A stretch of 5,281 nucleotides of DNA from an uncultured Barnesiella sp. (GTDB lineage Bacteria > Bacteroidota > Bacteroidia > Bacteroidales > Barnesiellaceae_A). The position numbers and the translations under genes were made by a program. The number at the start of each line of letters is the position of its first letter. The first letter of the stretch is position 1. The stretch spans positions 1-5,281 of the forward strand of contig CAJGDT010000123.1 in assembly GCA_904502265.1 (NCBI GenBank), written 5' to 3'. This document shows positions 1-4,282 of the stretch, in pieces. The notes beneath the pieces were generated by a model. It worked only from the letters and a program-made list of their open reading frames with translations, made no database searches and was not told where the DNA came from.

Positions 1-37
1 AAAATAAGTACGAGTAAGGCAGTATTTACTGAATTCA

Positions 38-100
38 TGTACAAACATATGTACAAACAAACGTGTGCAATTATGTGCAATTTTCAGCAAATTTGTGCAA
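38..100. repeat. Array of TGTGCAA/TGTACAA heptamers, partly phased at 10 bp
   Basis: TGTACAAAC occurs at 38-46 and 50-58. TGTGCAA occurs at 64-70, 74-80 and 94-100, with a degenerate copy (TCAGCAA) at 84-90. The last four starts (64, 74, 84, 94) are exactly 10 bp apart, so the motif faces the same side of the helix each time. No open reading frame covers the stretch. The array lies beyond the 3' end of the minus-strand tRNA and past its terminator. It could be a cooperative protein-binding site, such as an operator for a gene off the left edge or arm-type sites of a tyrosine recombinase. It could also be AT-rich coincidence. Function is unknown. Confidence 0.5.
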
Positions 101-144
101 AAAACTCGTTTTTTTTAAGCTTTTTACAGGCTATTTACATAGAA

Positions 145-189
145 AAAACGCTGATTTCAGTGCTTTAATCGCCTGATAATCAGCGTTTT
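145..189 (-). terminator. Intrinsic terminator downstream of the tRNA gene
   Basis: Perfect 12-bp arms at 145-156 and 178-189 (AAAACGCTGATT / AATCAGCGTTTT) enclose 21 nt. The stem can extend inward by TCAG (157-160) with CTGA (173-176), leaving T177 bulged. Read on the minus strand, the stem ends in a run of six T (complement of 143-148), as expected for rho-independent termination. It starts 10 nt after the mature tRNA 3' end, so it most simply ends the tRNA transcript. The plus-strand side also ends in TTTT, so it may work in both directions. Confidence 0.85.
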
Positions 190-198
190 ATTTACTCG

Positions 199-272
199 TG
201 GTCCCACTTGGGCTTGAACCAAGGACCCCCTGATTATGAGTCAGATGCTCTAACCAACTGAGCTATAGGACC
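199..272 (-). tRNA. tRNA with CAT anticodon, probably tRNA-Ile2 (lysidine type), otherwise elongator tRNA-Met
   Basis: The minus strand folds into a canonical 74-nt cloverleaf. It has a 7-bp acceptor stem (GGTCCTA with TGGGACC, including one G-U pair), D arm GCTC..GAGC, anticodon stem TCTGA/TCAGG around loop CTCATAA, T stem CTTGG/CCAAG with loop TTCAAGC, and discriminator A. The anticodon CAT is at 236-238. The 3' end is followed by CG, so CCA is not encoded and must be added after transcription. CAT is shared by initiator Met, elongator Met and Ile2. G1-C72 pairing rules against the initiator. Pairs C4-G69 and C5-G68 match the determinants known for the lysidine synthetase TilS in E. coli tRNA-Ile2, whereas E. 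coli elongator Met has U4-A69 and A5-U68. The gene appears monocistronic, with its own promoter and terminator. Confidence 0.96.
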
Positions 273-275
273 GAT

Positions 276-295
276 ATTCGGGTTTGTTTCCGAAT
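276..295 (-). repeat. Inverted repeat in the pre-tRNA 5' leader
   Basis: ATTCGG (276-281) and CCGAAT (290-295) are perfect 6-bp complements around an 8-nt loop. Transcribed on the minus strand, this hairpin would end 3 nt before the mature tRNA 5' base. It could affect RNase P access or leader stability, though a 6-bp arm could also arise by chance. Confidence 0.5.
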
Positions 296-302
296 GTGGG
301 TG

Positions 303-334
303 CAAAATTAATGCTTTATCTCGATGTATCCAAA
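303..334 (-). promoter_or_regulatory. Bacteroidetes-type promoter of the tRNA gene
   Basis: On the minus strand, TTTG (complement of 331-334) is followed by a 20-bp spacer and then TAATTTTG (complement of 303-310). This exactly fits the Bacteroidetes primary-sigma consensus of TTTG, 19-21 bp and TAnnTTTG. Transcription should begin near 295-299, giving a leader of about 23-27 nt before the tRNA at 272. Confidence 0.85.
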
Positions 335-467
335 TTTTTGCGTGTTATTTTTCTTTAATGCTTCTTTTTTCTTTTCATTAAGGGTTTCTCAATTGGCTAT
401 AGCGCCTTTTTGTGTTAAAATTTTCAAAAACCTGCGTTTGGATGGAACTTTTTGGCTCTTTATCTAA

Positions 468-498
468 TTTATATGTGTGCAAGGCCTTATTAATTTTG
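468..498 (+). promoter_or_regulatory. Candidate promoter of the small HTH gene
   Basis: TAATTTTG at 491-498 matches TAnnTTTG exactly. TTTA at 468-471 lies 19 bp upstream as an imperfect -33 box (consensus TTTG). The -7 box ends only 8 bases before the ATG at 507, so a transcript from it would have almost no leader. The alternative is that the gene starts further upstream at a GTG (477) and this match is coincidental. No better match is seen between 335 and 476, which holds no gene. Confidence 0.4.
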
Positions 499-506
499 TG
501 AGATAT

Positions 507-719
507 ATGGATACAACAAACGCAGCTGAAACAGTAAACTTATCATTCTCAATTCCCGAACTATCACAACGACTGGAGTGTGTTGATGAATCGCAAAGGG
601 ATATTATTTTTATGTATATCGCAGGCTATAGCGTAGAGGAAATAGCCAACGAGCTGAATATGCAGTATGAGTATGCCTATAATGCTATCAGAACATTCTT
701 GAATGACTTGAATCAATAA
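507..719 (+). CDS. Small stand-alone sigma-70 region-4-like helix-turn-helix protein
   Basis: Encodes 70 residues from ATG 507. An in-frame GTG at 477 would add 10 residues (MQGLINFVRY), but this extension overlaps a -7-like box, so the ATG is preferred. Residues 26-68 resemble region 4 of ECF sigma factors of Bacteroidetes. There is a VDESQRDIIFMYIAGYS segment in the place where sigma factors have L-x-x-x-Q-R-x-x-x-x-L-R-x-x-x-G-x-S. It is followed by VEEIANELNM, the first HTH helix and turn, and YEYAYNAIRTFLNDL, the recognition-helix position. The usual basic residues of the recognition helix are mostly absent (Tyr, Glu, Asn and one Arg), so -35 recognition in the standard way is doubtful. 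Region 2, needed for core binding and promoter melting, is missing; a full ECF sigma is about 170-200 residues. An in-frame stop at 465-467 and the tRNA upstream leave no room for it. It may be a small DNA-binding regulator, a sigma-interacting protein or a decayed sigma fragment. The function is not recognised. Confidence 0.65.
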   Translation: MDTTNAAETVNLSFSIPELSQRLECVDESQRDIIFMYIAGYSVEEIANELNMQYEYAYNAIRTFLNDLNQ

Positions 720-723
720 GACA

Positions 724-744
724 GACTCTATAGAAGATAGAGTC
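724..744 (+). terminator. Hairpin just after the small HTH gene
   Basis: GACTCTAT (724-731) and ATAGAGTC (737-744) form a perfect 8-bp stem with loop AGAAG, starting 4 nt after the stop codon. No T-run follows, so it is a weak intrinsic terminator by itself. It may protect the mRNA 3' end or act together with the larger hairpin at 768-807. Confidence 0.45.
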
Positions 745-767
745 GAGGCAAGTTGTAGTATCTGTTA

Positions 768-807
768 CACCCCGATGTATGGAGAAATTTCTTCACACAT
801 CGGGGTG
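768..807. terminator. 40-bp near-perfect palindrome, probable bidirectional transcription end
   Basis: CACCCCGATGT (768-778) pairs perfectly with ACATCGGGGTG (797-807). After one A-C mismatch (779/796) the complementarity resumes through 780-787 and 788-795, with one G-T wobble, so nearly the whole 40 bp is palindromic. The RNA stem would be 11 GC-rich base pairs plus about 6 more around a small A/T loop. The following sequence (ATGCATCTTGTATTATATTG) is T-rich but has no uninterrupted T-run. The likely role is ending transcription of the small HTH gene. A symmetric protein-binding site is the alternative. Confidence 0.55.
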
Positions 808-865
808 ATGCATCTTGTATTATATTGTATATCACGAAATAAGACTGTACTCTATACTGCATCTA

Positions 866-878
866 TCGAAACTTTCGA
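866..878. repeat. 13-bp perfect dyad TCGAAA-C-TTTCGA
   Basis: The two arms TCGAAA and TTTCGA are perfect complements around a single C. The spacing is too tight for an RNA hairpin with a full stem but suits a dimeric DNA-binding protein. It lies about 130 bp upstream of the -7 box at 1009, so an operator or upstream activator site is possible. It may also be chance. Confidence 0.35.
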
Positions 879-879
879 A

Positions 880-915
880 GCATTGTCCTACCATTTGTCT
901 ATTATAGGGAAATGC
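880..915. repeat. Imperfect inverted repeat upstream of the export operon
   Basis: GCATTGTCCTA (880-890) can pair with TAGGGAAATGC (905-915) over 11 positions: nine Watson-Crick pairs, one G-T and one G-A mismatch, with a 14-nt loop. No T-run follows. It begins 2 nt after the 13-bp dyad, so the two symmetric elements are side by side. The role is unknown. Confidence 0.35.
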
Positions 916-1008
916 AGATTACACAAGAGAAAGCCCACTGAAATGATATAAAGATTGTACATCGGCAAATTATTGAAGTAAACATGATACATTGCCCTCG
1001 GTTTTCAC

Positions 1009-1016
1009 TATCTTTG
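1009..1016 (+). promoter_or_regulatory. -7 box (TATCTTTG) of the export operon promoter
   Basis: TATCTTTG matches the Bacteroidetes TAnnTTTG consensus exactly. No good TTTG box is seen 19-21 bp upstream (the position reads TGAT at 985-988), so the promoter may be weak or need an activator. The predicted start near 1020-1024 gives a leader of about 20 nt to the ATG at 1043. The box lies inside any reading frame begun at the TTG at 992, which argues against that longer start. Confidence 0.6.
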
Positions 1017-1042
1017 TCACGCAAGGTATAAATGTAATTTCT

Positions 1043-1522
1043 ATGAGTCTTTACGGTCTGTTTACACGATACAAAGTGCTACTTGTAGGGGCACTATTGT
1101 TGCCCTTTGGCGCTATGGCACAGGGGGTGTGGGCTGTGGGTGCTCATATCGATGAGGCATCGCCTATCGATTTTGTATTGGGCGAATATGTTGTGGAGTA
1201 TACCGCTCCGGCAACGATGGGATTTCTGCCTACGATGATGTATTCCTCAATAAGTAGTGAGCGACAGTTGTGCGATACACTCTCGATACAGACTATATTC
1301 GACAACGAGTTGCAACGTGCTACACTGTATCTCACACAAGAGATGGTAGACCGTAAGCCTCTATATTACATATCGGGCATTGATGGCAGGGTGTACCTGC
1401 AAGGTGAGGTGATAGATGATACACAATATGTCGATTATCTACGCTTGCCTCATGGTGTGTACATCTTGCAGATTGTAGTGCCCGAACGCGTACCTTATGT
1501 GGTGCGATGGATAAAAAAATAA
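1043..1522 (+). CDS. Small exported protein with T9SS type A sorting-like C-terminus
   Basis: Encodes 159 residues. Residues 1-26 form a classic signal peptide: Arg9 and Lys11, hydrophobic core VLLVGALLLPFG, and AMA before Gln27, the A|Q cleavage common in Bacteroidetes. The middle (27-87) is a short acidic segment without a recognised domain. Residues about 88-159 resemble the T9SS type A sorting domain. They contain YYISGIDGRVYLQGEV, the 'I/V-x-D/x-x-G-R-x-V' strand pair, then YLRLPHGVYIL (132-142), corresponding to the family's 'LPxGVYIL', and a basic end VVRWIKK like the usual 'kFIKK'. Such domains direct secretion through the outer membrane by the Por/T9SS apparatus. With only about 60 residues of passenger, it may be an accessory or partner of the large protein encoded 4 bp downstream. 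ATG 1043 is chosen over TTG 992 because it starts directly at the signal peptide and lies after the promoter box. Family assignment is by motif reading only. Confidence 0.8.
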   Translation: MSLYGLFTRYKVLLVGALLLPFGAMAQGVWAVGAHIDEASPIDFVLGEYVVEYTAPATMGFLPTMMYSSISSERQLCDTLSIQTIFDNELQRATLYLTQEMVDRKPLYYISGIDGRVYLQGEVIDDTQYVDYLRLPHGVYILQIVVPERVPYVVRWIKK

Positions 1523-1526
1523 TGTT

Positions 1527-4262
1527 ATGAAAAGAATTTTACTATTTCTCTCCATACTGACACTTGTGATTGTGACATTGTTGCAGGCTCAGGCTGCGCA
1601 GGTGCTCAACTACCAAGGTGTACTAAAAAATCCCAATGGTACGGTGCGTCCTAATACTCAGGCCGAACTTACGCTTGAGTTTGTGCAAGAAGGTGTGGTA
1701 ATATATAGCGAGGTGCACAATGTAACGACCAATAGTAATGGTTATTTTTCGTTGCATCCCGGTGCCGGAAGTTCGTTGATAGGTAGCTTTGACGCTATAG
1801 CTTGGGGCGATGGTACGATTGTTATGCGAACCTTGCTCGATGGTGTGGCAATTGCCGAGACACAACTAACAGCTGTACCTTATGCAATGCATGCCGAGCA
1901 TGTAGAGGGCTGGGATATAGTGTGGAGTAGTATAGACTCTATTGGAGAGGCTCATGATCAGACGACACTACTGCTCGATGACGCAATGCTGACGATAGAG
2001 CAACTAAAGATTACGAATGATACTTTGATGCAACGCATAGATACCTTGCAGAGTTATGTCGATGAGCAGGTACAAGATATAAAGAATGCCGAGAGCGAAA
2101 TAGCGAAAGGTGCAAATTTCTTCAATGCAACACTTTATGCTCCATTAGAACCAGGACTATACCATACATTACAGTCGGCTATAGAGGCTGCACCCAAACA
2201 TTTGCGTAGCAGTGGTACGGTAGTGACATTTCGCTGCGATAGCATTAATTGGCGCAGTGTACAATTTGTCGGCTGCGACACACTCTCGTGGAATGATGCA
2301 AAGTCCTGGAATAACTATGGCGGTGTAGGGAACTTCACGATTCCATATCTTGATAGCGACTCGACAACACGGCTCTCAGTGCCCGATTATATACGTCGCC
2401 AAGGCCTCATCATCACCTACGTCAAGAACAACCATGTAGTCAATGAACAGTACATAGATAGTTGCCTCGATAATTCCGCATGGTGCAAAAGCGAGTCGTG
2501 GTTGCCCTTGACAGTCATGTATGAGGAGTTGGCACACATGCGCAATGTGGTAGACAGCATCAACGCACGAGTAAAGAAAATGGATAAAGACGTGCAGACA
2601 TTGTCGAATGCCGGATCATGGTTCTACGTCGGTCACAAGGAGAAATTTTCACAAGCCGGAGCAATAGATTATCGCGGTGAAAGTGTGGTAGATTATGAGC
2701 TGATGCATACCGATTTTATACCTATCCAAAATGAATGGATGGTGAAAACCTATGGCAATAAAACATATCCCGGCATTTCGTTCTATCGCGATAAAGATTT
2801 AAAAACACGTATCCCATCTAAATTTGACGCCGTACAGGATGATACATGGCAATGGCAAGAGATGGATTTCATGTTAGATGCCATACCCTATGGTGCGCAA
2901 TACTTTGTGGTAAATCTCGTTGTTGATAAGAAAGATGAGGCAGCGCTGAGCTTGCGTCATAGCATAGAGAATGTAATAGATATTTCACAACCCTATACTT
3001 ATAGAGAGGAGGAATCGGTTTTCTCTTACACCGGGGCATATACCAACATTACCGGAAAGCGTACGATTAATGCCAACTACAAGCACTCTCGTTTTTTGCC
3101 ATTGGAGTCGGGCACGCAATATAAGGTGATTGCTACAGGAAATTACACAGAAGACCTCACAGTTCCTTTGGTCGTATATTACAACGACGTGTCGTTCACA
3201 TCGATGGTGGGCTACGACTTGGGCACTATACAGGATGACCGTAGTACTCAAGGTGAGTTGATTATATCGCGAGAGTCAGCACCCGAGGGTACCAACTATG
3301 TTGTAATAAATAGTTGTCCGTCCAAGGGCGAGAGCGTGGTTATGTCGGGCAGTTCAACCTCAGATCTTCTCAATGAGGTCTATACACGAGTGGGCGGACT
3401 TGAAAACACCAAGAGTTGTATAAGCGAACGCAAATTGGTAACATTGGGCGACAGCTTCACAACCAATAGTGGCAATAAAAGTACCTATTGGCAACAATTG
3501 CTTGTAGAATGGAGTGGTGTAGTGTGGAGTAGCGAGGAGACTTTGACCGGCCTCAATGGCTATGCCCCAATGGGGTATGGCGGTGCATGGGTTATGCCCA
3601 ATGATGTCAACTCGCTTTCTATTCGCAGTATGTATGTACGTCGCTATGTACCCAACATTATCATCTTGTATGGTGGACAGAATGACAAGACCAACATATA
3701 CAAGATGGGTAGTATTGAGGATGAACCCTTTATACCCGAGCAGTTGGTCGATTTATCAACTAATAGTGAAATAACAAGCATAGAATCGGCACTTGAATAC
3801 ATGAAGGGACGCACTCCCAAAAAGAATCATACCGTTCTTAATATAAAGGTAAATGAATGGTCACGGCTATACTACATGTCCGACACATTGCATTGGGATG
3901 ATGCAAAGGCTTGGATTTCGCCTATTGAAGAAGTATCGTTTTACTCGGCCTACAAAGGTATTATAGAGCGATTATTTGCAGAAACCCCGTTAGCTTCGAT
4001 ATATTGCATAACCTTGATGCAGTGCGACTCGACACGATACGATGGTTCTTTGGGCACGTGGGAGGAGGCTGATGCCTTGCGTCGAGCCAAAAACGAGGCG
4101 ATAAAGGAGATTGCCGATTACTATGGCATACCTGTTATCGATTTATGGAACAAGTCAGGCATAACACCCTATAATGCTAAATCGCACTATAAAGATTGGC
4201 TACACCCCAATCAGTATGGCTACCGCCGTTTGGCCGAATGTGTGTACCGACATTTGAAATAA
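1527..4262 (+). CDS. Large secreted multidomain SGNH/GDSL hydrolase with tail-fibre-like modules
   Basis: Encodes 911 residues. A signal peptide at 1-24 (MKRILLFLSILTLVIVTLLQ, then AQAA) is followed by a Bacteroidetes secreted domain at about 25-123 (VLNYQGVLKNPNG ... TAVPYAMHAEHVEG). A coiled-coil segment spans about 130-190. Two tandem modules at about 196-265 and 274-330 each end in W-x5-W (W255/W261 and W319/W325) and resemble modules of Bacteroides tail-fibre-like proteins. A second coiled coil (332-364) leads to two beta-rich modules at about 370-465 and 510-600, sharing F-[IL]-P-[IL] (397-400, 523-526) and P-x-G-x-x-Y-x-V-[VI]-N (454-463, 586-595). The C-terminal 636-911 is an SGNH hydrolase: GDSF with nucleophile Ser643, candidate oxyanion Gly685/686, GGQND with Asn719, and DWLHP with Asp890 and His893. 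The catalytic set is intact, so the protein is probably an acyl esterase acting on acetylated glycan; the substrate is inferred. A third W-x5-W module (749-796) sits within the hydrolase. No T9SS C-terminal domain or lipobox is seen. The start follows the upstream stop by 4 bp, implying coupled translation. Confidence 0.9.
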   Translation: MKRILLFLSILTLVIVTLLQAQAAQVLNYQGVLKNPNGTVRPNTQAELTLEFVQEGVVIYSEVHNVTTNSNGYFSLHPGAGSSLIGSFDAIAWGDGTIVMRTLLDGVAIAETQLTAVPYAMHAEHVEGWDIVWSSIDSIGEAHDQTTLLLDDAMLTIEQLKITNDTLMQRIDTLQSYVDEQVQDIKNAESEIAKGANFFNATLYAPLEPGLYHTLQSAIEAAPKHLRSSGTVVTFRCDSINWRSVQFVGCDTLSWNDAKSWNNYGGVGNFTIPYLDSDSTTRLSVPDYIRRQGLIITYVKNNHVVNEQYIDSCLDNSAWCKSESWLPLTVMYEELAHMRNVVDSINARVKKMDKDVQTLSNAGSWFYVGHKEKFSQAGAIDYRGESVVDYELMHTDFIPIQNEWMVKTYGNKTYPGISFYRDKDLKTRIPSKFDAVQDDTWQWQEMDFMLDAIPYGAQYFVVNLVVDKKDEAALSLRHSIENVIDISQPYTYREEESVFSYTGAYTNITGKRTINANYKHSRFLPLESGTQYKVIATGNYTEDLTVPLVVYYNDVSFTSMVGYDLGTIQDDRSTQGELIISRESAPEGTNYVVINSCPSKGESVVMSGSSTSDLLNEVYTRVGGLENTKSCISERKLVTLGDSFTTNSGNKSTYWQQLLVEWSGVVWSSEETLTGLNGYAPMGYGGAWVMPNDVNSLSIRSMYVRRYVPNIIILYGGQNDKTNIYKMGSIEDEPFIPEQLVDLSTNSEITSIESALEYMKGRTPKKNHTVLNIKVNEWSRLYYMSDTLHWDDAKAWISPIEEVSFYSAYKGIIERLFAETPLASIYCITLMQCDSTRYDGSLGTWEEADALRRAKNEAIKEIADYYGIPVIDLWNKSGITPYNAKSHYKDWLHPNQYGYRRLAECVYRHLK

Positions 4263-4282
4263 CAATATTACAGTATAGAATC

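Larger units (their letters stand above)
808..1008. other. Non-coding region upstream of the export operon
   Basis: With the hairpins at 724-807 this gives about 320 bases without a gene, between the small HTH gene and the ATG at 1043. No convincing reading frame, tRNA or known riboswitch core is recognised. It holds two inverted repeats (866-878 and 880-915, listed separately) and is AT-rich. It probably serves as the upstream regulatory region of the three-gene operon. Confidence 0.6.

Noticed and set aside
20..31. CAGTA-TT-TACTG dyad near the left edge
   Set aside because: Only 5-bp arms in AT-rich sequence, with no adjacent gene to connect it to; expected by chance.
38..100. Possible CRISPR array
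   Set aside because: Repeats are only 7 bp with 3-7 bp between them; there is no repeat/spacer structure of usual size and no cas gene in view.
395..633. GGCTATAGCG present both at 395-404 and inside the small HTH gene at 624-633
   Set aside because: A 10-bp match over a few hundred bases is not rare, and the second copy is explained by coding for Ala-Gly-Tyr-Ser-Val; autoregulation would be guesswork.
992..1042. Upstream TTG start adding 17 residues to the small exported protein
   Set aside because: It would put a hydrophobic, non-signal-like extension ahead of a complete signal peptide and would overlap the -7 promoter box at 1009-1016.
1144..1335. Minus-strand open frame within the small exported protein gene
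   Set aside because: Antisense shadow of a well-supported gene; no promoter, recognisable domain or sensible context.
2985..3251. Minus-strand open frame within the large hydrolase gene
   Set aside because: Antisense to conserved beta-rich modules and without recognisable features; treated as chance.
3556..3774. Overlapping plus-strand frame inside the SGNH domain
   Set aside because: The main frame here carries the Asn719 block and is clearly the coding one; the alternative shows no motif.
1527..4262. Large hydrolase as a prophage tail fibre gene
   Set aside because: It has an N-terminal signal peptide, exported neighbours and no phage structural genes nearby, so a cellular exported protein with phage-like modules fits better.
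4263..4282. Cobalamin riboswitch or separate promoter before the DUF4465 gene
   Set aside because: The gap is only 20 bp, too short for a riboswitch, and no TAnnTTTG box is present.
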